The notes beneath the pieces are model-generated. The model saw only the letters and a program-made list of their open reading frames with translations, was not told the DNA's origin and did no database searches. A stretch of 64,000 bases of DNA from Pedobacter sp. BAL39 (GTDB lineage Bacteria > Bacteroidota > Bacteroidia > Sphingobacteriales > Sphingobacteriaceae): contig NZ_ABCM01000001.1 of the NCBI RefSeq assembly GCF_000170795.1, forward strand, positions 310,001-374,000. Reading direction: 5' to 3'. Below, piece after piece: positions 31,395 through 39,083 of the stretch (the first letter of the stretch is position 1; the number at the start of each line of letters is the position of its first letter). A program made the translations under genes and the position numbers.

Positions 31395-32978
31395 CTACTC
31401 CGCAAAGCCTCCCTGCTTATTTAGCAGATTGAAATAACCATCTAGATTAAGCCCCAGGGAAGCCTCAAATGCGGCTTTCAGATCCTCAGGCTGTGGGTGT
31501 TTATTTTTCCATTTGCTGAAATAATCCTGAAAAGCTTTATCCATCTTCTCACGGCCGACTTCCGACTCCAGAATATGCAGCCAAAGTGCTGCTTTTACAT
31601 AGGAAATCAATCCATATTCATCGGAACTTGCAAAATCTGCAGCTGGTGTCTCTATCGGCGATTGCATCGGAATATTCAGCATCGCATTGTACAATGCATT
31701 CTGAAACTGTTGCACAGGCAAAGCCCTTATATTTTCAGGAATCGCATCTCCAAAGATGGAATTGCTCTTGTATTTCTCTGCTTCATAACGAAACTGAAAA
31801 TAGCTATTCAGCCCTTCGTCAAGCCAGGTGTGCATCCTTTCATTACTGCCCAGCATGCTCATGAACCAGTTGTGTCCTACCTCATGCGTGATGACGCCAT
31901 CCAGCCTTTCAACCGATGCATCGGGACTTGTAATCAGCGTGATCGTTGGATATTCCATACCGCCACTGGCATTGTTCGCCGGTCCCTCTACCACCTGCAC
32001 CACAGGATATTCATACTCACCAATCCACCCGCTGTACCGCTTTACTGCGTCCTTGGCATAGTCAACACTGTTTACCCAAAGTGACTTTTCCTTATTATGA
32101 TAGTAGGTAAATACGTCTACTGTTTTGCTGGCCAATTTTGCAGTATCGTATTGGATGACAAAGTTCTTATCCGCAAACCAGGCGAAATCCGGTACATTGT
32201 TCATCACGTAAGAAAGTGTCTTGGTCGCTTTTCCTTTTTTAGGGGTATATAAGGAGGGTTTGCCGGTCCTGTTTTTTACGTTTTTCGCCCCCAGGCTTTT
32301 GTAGGCGGCCAGCTCATCTGTATTCTGCAACGTACCTGTTGCGCCGACAATATAATCGGAAGGCAGGGTAATGTTCACTTTAAAATCTGCGTAATCTGCA
32401 TAAAACTCACCCATGTCCAGGTACGGAAATTCATGCCAGCCCGATTTATCAAAGACCGCAGGCTTAGGATACCATTGACACACCATAAACTCGCCGTCAG
32501 CAAAACCAGACCTCGAGAAATAGGAAGGTAACTTCACATTGAAGTCGGTCGTAATCGTAACCGACTCACCCGGTTTTAGTGGTGTGTTCAGTTTTACCTT
32601 GATGATGTCAATATACTGCGGATTTGAATGTGCTTCAGTTTGAGCCTTAACGCCGTTGACCTTGAAATTCAACCCGTCAATACTGCCAAAGGTATACTTC
32701 TCCAGCTTTTTAACCCTCGCTGTATCGTTTTTTAATTGCTGAAATAAAGCAGTAGACTCCTGCTTGTAGGCATTTGGCCAGATGTGAAACCAGATAAAAT
32801 CCAGCGTAGTAGGAGAATTATTTTTATAAACTACCTTTTCGGCACCTTTCAGCGTATTCGTCTTGTCGTTTAACGCCACATCTATATCGTAGCTGACCGA
32901 CTGCTGCCAGTACTGTTCCTGTGCAAAAGTAAGACTGTAAAAGCCTATAAATAGTAGTGTTAAAAGGTATTTTTTCAT
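31395..32978 (-). CDS. Secreted M1 family metallopeptidase
   Basis: A 527-residue zinc peptidase with signal peptide MKKYLLTLLFIGFYSLTFAQ. The zinc motif HEVGHNW is near residue 365, followed 18 residues later by the third ligand in WLDEGLNSYF; GGMEYPTI upstream is the GxMEN-type exopeptidase motif. The protein stops soon after the catalytic domain, so it lacks the large C-terminal helical domain of full-length M1 aminopeptidases; such short forms occur in Bacteroidota. Its stop codon touches the stop codon of the convergent MFS gene, with no terminator between them. Confidence 0.88.
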   Translation of the reverse strand: MKKYLLTLLFIGFYSLTFAQEQYWQQSVSYDIDVALNDKTNTLKGAEKVVYKNNSPTTLDFIWFHIWPNAYKQESTALFQQLKNDTARVKKLEKYTFGSIDGLNFKVNGVKAQTEAHSNPQYIDIIKVKLNTPLKPGESVTITTDFNVKLPSYFSRSGFADGEFMVCQWYPKPAVFDKSGWHEFPYLDMGEFYADYADFKVNITLPSDYIVGATGTLQNTDELAAYKSLGAKNVKNRTGKPSLYTPKKGKATKTLSYVMNNVPDFAWFADKNFVIQYDTAKLASKTVDVFTYYHNKEKSLWVNSVDYAKDAVKRYSGWIGEYEYPVVQVVEGPANNASGGMEYPTITLITSPDASVERLDGVITHEVGHNWFMSMLGSNERMHTWLDEGLNSYFQFRYEAEKYKSNSIFGDAIPENIRALPVQQFQNALYNAMLNIPMQSPIETPAADFASSDEYGLISYVKAALWLHILESEVGREKMDKAFQDYFSKWKNKHPQPEDLKAAFEASLGLNLDGYFNLLNKQGGFAE

Positions 32979-33102
32979 TGAATGTGTTTTGCGTTTACCG
33001 TTTTATTTTTTTGAAAGATAGTGTTTTTACACTAATCTCCTATTCAAAACGGCAATTCAGGCACATTATGATACCCATGCACTAATCGGAACTTAAAAAA
33101 CC

Positions 33103-34107
33103 CTAGGCTTCCACATTAATAGCTGCCCAAAGCATATCCTTGAGCTCAGTAAGCCCCTTCTGTGCAACAGAAGAAATAAAGATCGATGGGATACCAGCAG
33201 GAAGATCCTTTTTCATTTCCTCGGTCAGCTCTTCGTCCAGCATATCCGATTTGGTCACTGCCAGAATATGTGGTTTCTGCATCAGCTCCGGATTGTAATC
33301 CTGCAATTCAGACTTGAGGATCTCATATTCTTCCTTAATGCTGCGCTGCGTATCCGCAGGCACCATAAACAACAACACAGAGTTGCGCTCGATATGTCGC
33401 AGGAAACGATAACCCAGTCCTTTTCCCTTAGATGCACCTTCAATGATCCCCGGAATATCAGCCATCACGAACGACTTCCCTCCACGGTAAGAAACAATAC
33501 CCAGGTTAGGAACAAGTGTGGTAAAAGGGTAATCAGCAATTTCAGGCTTTGCTGCAGAAAGAACAGAAAGTAAAGTCGACTTCCCGGCATTTGGAAAACC
33601 CACAAGGCCGACATCCGCCAGCACCTTCAGCTCCAGCACCATCCATTCTTCCTTCCCCGGCTCTCCGGGTTGCGCAAAACGCGGGGTCTGCAGCGTAGGT
33701 GTCTTGAAATGCCAGTTACCAAGACCACCACGTCCTCCGGGAGTAAGCACCCGGGTCTCCCCGTCTTCGGTAATCTCAAAGATCACCTCTCCGGTTTCGG
33801 CGTCTTTTGCGATCGTTCCCAAAGGAACATCCAGGATCTCATCCTTTCCCTGTTTACCGGTAGAGGTACCGCTGGATCCAGGCTCTCCATCTTTGGCAAT
33901 GATGTGTTTACGATACTTCAGGTGCAACAATGTCCAGAACTGGGCATTCCCACGTAGGATAATGTGCCCGCCACGTCCTCCATCGCCACCATCAGGACCT
34001 CCTGTTGAAGTACGTATGTCTCGGTGTAAGTGTGCAGAACCTGCCCCCCCTTTACCAGAACGGCAGCATATTTTAACATAATCTACAAAATTCGAACCCT
34101 GTGACAT
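33103..34107 (-). CDS. obgE: GTPase Obg/CgtA
   Basis: A 334-residue Obg-family GTPase, tied to 50S assembly and stress signalling. The glycine-rich Obg domain covers residues 1-160 ([30 protein letters not shown]), and the G domain has the P-loop at 170-177 (GFPNAGKS), switch region [16 protein letters not shown] and TKSD near 275-280. It lacks the C-terminal OCT extension of some species. It lies 86 bases downstream of adk, probably in the same unit. Confidence 0.96.
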   Translation of the reverse strand: MSQGSNFVDYVKICCRSGKGGAGSAHLHRDIRTSTGGPDGGDGGRGGHIILRGNAQFWTLLHLKYRKHIIAKDGEPGSSGTSTGKQGKDEILDVPLGTIAKDAETGEVIFEITEDGETRVLTPGGRGGLGNWHFKTPTLQTPRFAQPGEPGKEEWMVLELKVLADVGLVGFPNAGKSTLLSVLSAAKPEIADYPFTTLVPNLGIVSYRGGKSFVMADIPGIIEGASKGKGLGYRFLRHIERNSVLLFMVPADTQRSIKEEYEILKSELQDYNPELMQKPHILAVTKSDMLDEELTEEMKKDLPAGIPSIFISSVAQKGLTELKDMLWAAINVEA

Positions 34108-34156
34108 AACCTAGTTTTTAAAATAAAAAAGCCGACTGTAAGCCGGTCTTTTGTTT

Positions 34157-34178
34157 GCCCTGCTGCTTACAGCAGGGC
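34157..34178 (-). other. Hairpin between adk and obgE
   Basis: Perfect 9-bp stem GCCCTGCTG/CAGCAGGGC with a 4-base loop, 15 bases after the adk stop. No strong T-run follows on the minus strand, so it may be a weak terminator, an mRNA-stability element or a processing site. Confidence 0.45.
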
Positions 34179-34193
34179 TATAATCATTTGATA

Positions 34194-34763
34194 TTAATAT
34201 TGATCTATTACCGCAGAAAGCTCAGCAAAAATATCGTCAATTTTGCCGATACCATTCACCTTACTCAATTTCTGCTGCCCTTCGTAGTATGGCAATACAT
34301 GAATCGTCTTGCTGAAATATTCCTCAATACGTTTCTGCAGCTTATCTGCCTGATCATCCACGCGGCCTGTCTCCAGCTGACGCTGTGCAATCCGCTTGGT
34401 CAGTTCCTCCTGGTCTACATCCAACGCAATCACACCGGCAATGGAAGTTCCTTTACGTTCCAGGAAGCTGTCTAATGCCTCTGCCTGAGGAACAGTACGA
34501 GGAAAACCGTCAAAGATGAAACCTTTCGCATCCGGGTTTTTATCTACTTCTTCTTCCAGCATGGCTATCGTAATCTCATCAGGAACAAGCTTTCCGTTTG
34601 CAATTAACTCGCTTACCCTCTGACCTAACGCTGACTGATCTTTAATGTGTGCCCTGAAAAGGTCACCGGTTGAAATATGAATCAATTGATATTTCTCAAT
34701 TAATTTCTCAGATTGGGTGCCTTTGCCTGCACCCGGTGGGCCAAAGAGAACAAAATTTAGCAT
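34194..34763 (-). CDS. adk: Adenylate kinase
   Basis: A 189-residue nucleotide kinase (ATP + AMP to 2 ADP). The P-loop GPPGAGKGT starts at residue 8, the AMP site includes STGDLFRAH, and DGFPRT is near residue 85. The LID region is short (AQRQLETGRVDDQAD), so this is the short-type enzyme without a zinc site. A long leader of about 165 bases precedes it if the -7 box at 34936 is used. Confidence 0.97.
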   Translation of the reverse strand: MLNFVLFGPPGAGKGTQSEKLIEKYQLIHISTGDLFRAHIKDQSALGQRVSELIANGKLVPDEITIAMLEEEVDKNPDAKGFIFDGFPRTVPQAEALDSFLERKGTSIAGVIALDVDQEELTKRIAQRQLETGRVDDQADKLQKRIEEYFSKTIHVLPYYEGQQKLSKVNGIGKIDDIFAELSAVIDQY

Positions 34764-34794
34764 TTGGGTTGTCTTTAAATTAGAAAGCCTTTCT

Positions 34795-34872
34795 TTAAAG
34801 TCCGGCTTCGTCCAGTTGAAAATTATTTCTCAAAGAATTTCTATCAAATGATGCTTGCTGCCCGTAAATCAT
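34795..34872 (-). CDS. Possible 25-aa leader ORF in the adk 5' region
   Basis: An ATG at 34872 opens a 25-codon frame beginning MIYGQQASFDRNSL and ending in DEAGL, stopping 31 bases before the adk start. A six-codon frame (MLVMFV) ends immediately before it. Both lie in the predicted leader of adk. No ribosome-binding site stands out; it may be a chance frame. Confidence 0.2.
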   Translation of the reverse strand: MIYGQQASFDRNSLRNNFQLDEAGL

Positions 34873-34935
34873 ACAAACATAACCAGCATTTTAACTACTT
34901 GAAAAAATCAGGCAATCGATATCCTTTTGAGCGTG

Positions 34936-34943
34936 CAAATATA
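34936..34943 (-). promoter_or_regulatory. Candidate -7 box for adk-obgE
   Basis: Minus strand TATATTTG matches TAnnTTTG exactly. Its distance from adk (about 170 bases) leaves room for a regulated leader. The -33 triplet is a poor TTC/CAG. Confidence 0.45.
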
Positions 34944-35032
34944 TAATTATTAATTTAGTATACTGAACTTTTGCTGAAAAACTGACCCTGATGCTCGTCA
35001 CACTTCCACAAAAAAGACAGCAAAAAGCAGCA

Positions 35033-35950
35033 CTAACGCGCGGAGAAAAATGCCTCCAATTCCTGCATTGTATACTCCGGACAGGCGCCTTCCTGTGTGG
35101 TATTAAATGCACCCACAGCAGCTGCAAAACGGATCACCTCCTGAGGATTGTGCTCTAGTCCGTCGAACCTCCTGACCAGAAAACCAGCAAGGAAAGAGTC
35201 GCCACTACCAACAGTATCCTTCACCTCGATGTCAAATGCCGACTGAAAATAACGCTCCGCACCACGGTAATATATCGCGCCTTTGCTACCCTTCGTCAGC
35301 AGCACCTCCGGAATGTTAAACCGCTGCTGAAGGTATTGAACACGCAGGTCCTCTTCTACCGGAACACCCGCGTCCAATGCATCTACCACCTGATTTAACT
35401 CTGCTTTATTTAACTTCAGTAAATCCACCTGATGCAGAAGCTCCTCCAATTTATCGATGGCGAAAAATGGCATCCGGATATTGATGTCCATCACGCGGAA
35501 CTTCGCCACCTCAATCAAGCTCATCAGTGTTTGCCACGACTTTTCCGACCTGGCTGCCAAGCTGCCAAACACCAATACATCAGCATTTTCTACCATCTCC
35601 GTATTGGCAATCGTCAGCGGGATATGGTCCCAGGCTACATCTTCATGGATGACATAACTCACCTCATTGTCTTCTCCAACACTCAGATCTACTCTGCTGG
35701 TCGGATGTTCGTCATCTATACCTACATGCTCCACCGGAAAACCCCAGTCTAACAGCAACTGTTTTAACCTTAAACCATCTTCATCTTTTCCAACACGCGA
35801 AATCATTGCTGCGTCCACGCCCAACTTACGCAGGTGATAAGCCACATTCATCGGCGCTCCTCCGGGTTTGATGGCATCAGGCCAACAGTCCCACAATACT
35901 TCGCCATAACATACCATGGCTACTGGTTCTTTTCTTGATTGTTCGTTCAT
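35033..35950 (-). CDS. PfkB family sugar kinase (fructokinase-like)
   Basis: A 305-residue ribokinase/PfkB-type kinase. The substrate-binding GGAPMNVAYHLRKLG block is at residues 30-44, and the catalytic aspartate is D251 in DTVGSGDSF, the second PfkB signature. Early residues MVCYGEVLWDCWPD resemble bacterial fructokinases, so phosphorylation of fructose or a related sugar is the best guess. It has no close sugar-uptake neighbour. Confidence 0.85.
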   Translation of the reverse strand: MNEQSRKEPVAMVCYGEVLWDCWPDAIKPGGAPMNVAYHLRKLGVDAAMISRVGKDEDGLRLKQLLLDWGFPVEHVGIDDEHPTSRVDLSVGEDNEVSYVIHEDVAWDHIPLTIANTEMVENADVLVFGSLAARSEKSWQTLMSLIEVAKFRVMDINIRMPFFAIDKLEELLHQVDLLKLNKAELNQVVDALDAGVPVEEDLRVQYLQQRFNIPEVLLTKGSKGAIYYRGAERYFQSAFDIEVKDTVGSGDSFLAGFLVRRFDGLEHNPQEVIRFAAAVGAFNTTQEGACPEYTMQELEAFFSAR

Positions 35951-36103
35951 ATCAAATCATTTGGTCGTCTAAAATATTAATTTAATCGTTTAAACATTAA
36001 ACTATTTTAATTTTTTAAAGTAGAAGTTCGTAAAAAAACAGGAAAATGTAAAAAACGATGTGATCAACTATGGTGTCACAATTTAAATGGATTATAGTTC
36101 CTA

Positions 36104-36111
36104 TAACTTTG
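36104..36111 (+). promoter_or_regulatory. Candidate -7 box for the aldo/keto reductase gene
   Basis: TAACTTTG is an exact TAnnTTTG match. The leader to ATG 36183 would be about 65 bases and would contain the inverted repeat at 36130-36154. No clear -33 TTG. Confidence 0.5.
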
Positions 36112-36129
36112 TACATTTAAAAAAAACAC

Positions 36130-36154
36130 GGTCAACAGTGTGAAACTGCTGACC
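36130..36154 (+). repeat. Inverted repeat in the aldo/keto reductase leader
   Basis: GGTCAACAGT and ACTGCTGACC form a 10-bp inverted repeat with one internal mismatch and a 5-base loop, between the predicted transcription start and the start codon. It could be an RNA hairpin or an operator. Confidence 0.4.
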
Positions 36155-36182
36155 ACTTTTATAACACCATTATTCTCAGATC

Positions 36183-37220
36183 ATGGAATACAGACAACTA
36201 GGCGCATCAGGACTTTTTGTTCCTGAACTTACTTTTGGCACAGCCACATTCGGCGGCGGAAATGACTTTTTCAAGGCCTGGGGCAGCACACAGGTGGAAG
36301 AGGCCAGCAGCATGGTCAGGCTTTGCCTGGATGCTGGTGTCAACCTATTTGACACAGCCGACATCTATTCTGATGGTTTGTCTGAGGAAATCCTCGGACA
36401 GACGTTAAAAGGCATCAGAAGTGAAGTGCTCATCTCTACCAAAGCGACATTTACCTTTGGCAAAGGGCCCAACAACCAGGGTTCCTCACGTTTTCACCTG
36501 CTCAAACAACTGGAAGGAAGCTTAAAAAGGCTCGGCACAGACTATATTGACATTTACCACATGCATGGTTTTGACGGCAATACACCCGTTGAGGAGACAT
36601 TAAGAACACTAGATGATATGATTGAAAGCGGCAAAGTACGCTACATCGCCTGCTCCAATTTCTCCGGATGGCACCTTATGAAATCCCTTGCGGTATCAGA
36701 AAAATATGGATGGAACAAATACGTGGCACACCAGGTATATTATTCTCTGGCCAACCGCGAGTATGAATGGGAACTGATGCCACTCGGTTTAGACCAGAAC
36801 GTCGGCAGTTTCATCTGGAGTCCATTGGCTGCCGGTCGCCTTGGTGGTAAATATGGCCGTAACAAACCAATGCCCCAGGATAGCCGTGTGGCTCAGGGAG
36901 GTAGCCCTGTTCCTGAAGCTGTGGTCAATGAAGAGGTTTTCTATAACATCACAGATGCACTGGACGAGGTCGCTGAAGAAACAGGCAAATCTGTTGCTCA
37001 GGTGTCCCTGAACTGGCTCTTATCACGGCCCACAGTATCCAGCATCATCATCGGTGCCAGAAATGAAGAACAACTGAAACAAAACCTTGGTGCTGTAGGT
37101 TGGAAACTGAGTACTGAACAGCTTCAAAAACTTGATGCTGCCAGTGAAACACCCACCATCTATCCTTACTGGCACCAGCGCCAGAATACCTCGCTGAATC
37201 CACTGCCAAAATTCTATTAG
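36183..37220 (+). CDS. Aldo/keto reductase
   Basis: A 345-residue NADPH-dependent oxidoreductase of the AKR superfamily. The catalytic tetrad is visible as D57, Y62 (FDTADIY), K87 (STKATF) and the histidine in IYHMHGFD near residue 128. The cofactor block SIIIGARNEEQL is near the C-terminus. It resembles the YajO/general stress protein 69 branch. The substrate is unknown. Confidence 0.9.
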   Translation: MEYRQLGASGLFVPELTFGTATFGGGNDFFKAWGSTQVEEASSMVRLCLDAGVNLFDTADIYSDGLSEEILGQTLKGIRSEVLISTKATFTFGKGPNNQGSSRFHLLKQLEGSLKRLGTDYIDIYHMHGFDGNTPVEETLRTLDDMIESGKVRYIACSNFSGWHLMKSLAVSEKYGWNKYVAHQVYYSLANREYEWELMPLGLDQNVGSFIWSPLAAGRLGGKYGRNKPMPQDSRVAQGGSPVPEAVVNEEVFYNITDALDEVAEETGKSVAQVSLNWLLSRPTVSSIIIGARNEEQLKQNLGAVGWKLSTEQLQKLDAASETPTIYPYWHQRQNTSLNPLPKFY

Positions 37221-37274
37221 GTAATTGCGGTATCTTTACCGAATAGAGTAACCTATACTACTTAAGCAGCAAAC

Positions 37275-37868
37275 ATGAGCCATCCTTCTGAACCTACGCT
37301 ACATCAAAACAAAACCTTTAAAAAGGTGAACTATGCAGAAAAAACCTTACAAAACCGGGAATTTGAAAAATGTGAATTTATCAACTGCGACTTCAGTAAG
37401 AGTAACTTAACAGATAATGACTTTATCGACTGCAGCTTTAAGAACTGCAATTTCACCATGACCATCTTTAACGGTGCAGGCCTGAGGGATGTCGTCTTTG
37501 AGGATTGTAAAATACTTGGCGTCGACTTCACCAAGTGTAATAAATTCCTGTTCTCATTTACTTTCATTAATAGTTTCCTCGATTATTGTACTTTCTTTGG
37601 CACCAAGCTTAGAAAAACAACGTTTGACAATTGCTCACTGAAAGAAGTTGATTTCTCCGAAACCGACCTTACAGAATCCATCTTCAGCAACTGCGATCTT
37701 TCTGCCGCTACATTCTTCAATACCACCCTCGAGAAAGCCGACTTTACGACGGCCAGAAACTTCAGCATCCAACCTGAATTCAACAAGATGAAAAAGGCTA
37801 AATTTTCCGCGATGAGCCTTGCCGGATTGTTAGACCGATACCAGCTCGATATCTCCAACAACCACTAA
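37275..37868 (+). CDS. Pentapeptide-repeat protein, Qnr-like
   Basis: A 197-residue protein dominated by A(D/N)LxX/CxF five-residue repeats (for example FEKCEFINCDFSKSNL and FDNCSLKEVDFSETDL), which fold as a right-handed quadrilateral beta-helix. Cys/Phe-rich coils, the single break near residue 75 and a C-terminal helix with LAGLLDRYQLDI resemble Qnr proteins, whose DNA-mimic helix protects gyrase from quinolones. Resistance is not proven by this similarity; many chromosomal relatives have unknown roles. It follows the aldo/keto reductase by 54 bases. Confidence 0.8.
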   Translation: MSHPSEPTLHQNKTFKKVNYAEKTLQNREFEKCEFINCDFSKSNLTDNDFIDCSFKNCNFTMTIFNGAGLRDVVFEDCKILGVDFTKCNKFLFSFTFINSFLDYCTFFGTKLRKTTFDNCSLKEVDFSETDLTESIFSNCDLSAATFFNTTLEKADFTTARNFSIQPEFNKMKKAKFSAMSLAGLLDRYQLDISNNH

Positions 37869-37954
37869 CGGACATTCAGATGCCTTAGCATCAGCAATAA
37901 TTCGGAAAAACACTTCCTCAGCCTATCACCTGATCAGATAAATAAATATCGACA

Positions 37955-37995
37955 AAAAGAATCCCCGTGCATTTAAAATGCACGGGGATTCTTTT
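37955..37995. terminator. Strong bidirectional terminator
   Basis: Perfect 18-bp stem around GAATCCCCGTGCAT/ATGCACGGGGATTC with a 5-base loop, A-run left and T-run right, between the pentapeptide gene and the convergent hydrolase gene. Confidence 0.93.
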
Positions 37996-38017
37996 ATTGG
38001 TATACTGAGCGTTATTT

Positions 38018-39082
38018 TTACAGCTTATTGCCAGACAGCCACTTGCCAATCTCGTCAAGCACCTCCGGAGCAATAGTTTCCTTAATCGCGGCATACTCCT
38101 GCGGCAACCCTGTTTCACTATGCTGTAGCAAATGGTTTAACCCGGGAAACTCTTTAATGGTCACCTGTTTGTTCCCACCCTCCAAAGGCAGCTGTTTCCA
38201 GTTGGCCAGATTTGGCCCGGCTTTTACCATCAGGTCTTTACTTCCGTTGATGGCAAGGATCGGCACCTTCACCTTTGGAAGATAGTCCGCCGGGTCATAC
38301 TTGATAAAATATCGGTACCAGGCCTTCTCAGCAGTCAGGGACCAACTGTAAATTGGGAACCTGAAATGATCGAATGCAATTTTCTGTTCCTTAAAAGCAG
38401 CGTCATCTTTAACTTTCCAGACATTGTAAACTTCATTGAGCTTAGCGTGCATATTGGTAGAATCTGCATATTTAAATGCAGTATGAAACATCAGCTCATT
38501 GATCACATCATAACGTTTTTTATCATAATCAGATATCGGCGCCGCCGCAACAATGTCTTTATTCTGCAGGATTTGTGCCTCCAGTCCTGTAGTTGCCAGT
38601 CCCGCGAGACTGATCAGAAATGCGACATCCGACGACTGTGCAGCAGCGATTGAAATCGCCACGCCACCTTCACTGTGCCCGAGCATACCTGTCTTCTTTA
38701 GGTGCAGGTCTTTTCTGGATTTTAAGTAATTTAACGCGGTAAGCGCATCCTCGGCAAAATCTGCCGTTGTCGCATCTTCATATACACCCGTAGTTTTTCC
38801 AACGCCCCTATCGTCTACACGCAGTACCACAAGTCCCTTAGTGTTCAGGTAAGCAGCAATCACCTTAAACCAGAAATGTCCAGCCATTAGTCCATCGCGG
38901 TCCTGTTTACCTGTACCAGAAACCAACACGACGGCATTGCCACTCCGATATCCCGTAGGAACAGAAAGCGTCGCCCCGAATGTGATGCTGCCATCCTTAT
39001 TCTTAAAGGATACCTCAGACTCCTGCGCAACCGCTGCCTGCATCAAAAATACCAGTAGCGCTGCCATGAAAACTTTCTTCAT
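38018..39082 (-). CDS. Secreted alpha/beta hydrolase
   Basis: A 354-residue serine hydrolase with signal peptide MKKVFMAALLVFLMQAAVAQ. The nucleophile elbow is GHSEG with Ser137; the oxyanion-side motif VSGTGKQDRDG lies near residue 55, and the catalytic histidine is probably in FPGLNHLLQ near residue 316. It resembles the YqjL/dienelactone-hydrolase-like secreted esterases of Bacteroidota. It starts one base after the TlpA-like gene stop and is the last gene of the SusCD locus. Confidence 0.85.
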   Translation of the reverse strand: MKKVFMAALLVFLMQAAVAQESEVSFKNKDGSITFGATLSVPTGYRSGNAVVLVSGTGKQDRDGLMAGHFWFKVIAAYLNTKGLVVLRVDDRGVGKTTGVYEDATTADFAEDALTALNYLKSRKDLHLKKTGMLGHSEGGVAISIAAAQSSDVAFLISLAGLATTGLEAQILQNKDIVAAAPISDYDKKRYDVINELMFHTAFKYADSTNMHAKLNEVYNVWKVKDDAAFKEQKIAFDHFRFPIYSWSLTAEKAWYRYFIKYDPADYLPKVKVPILAINGSKDLMVKAGPNLANWKQLPLEGGNKQVTIKEFPGLNHLLQHSETGLPQEYAAIKETIAPEVLDEIGKWLSGNKL

Positions 39083-39083
39083 C

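Noticed and set aside
31392..31397. Possible gene fusion or overlap between the MFS and M1 peptidase genes
   Set aside because: The genes converge and their stop codons merely abut; each protein is complete.
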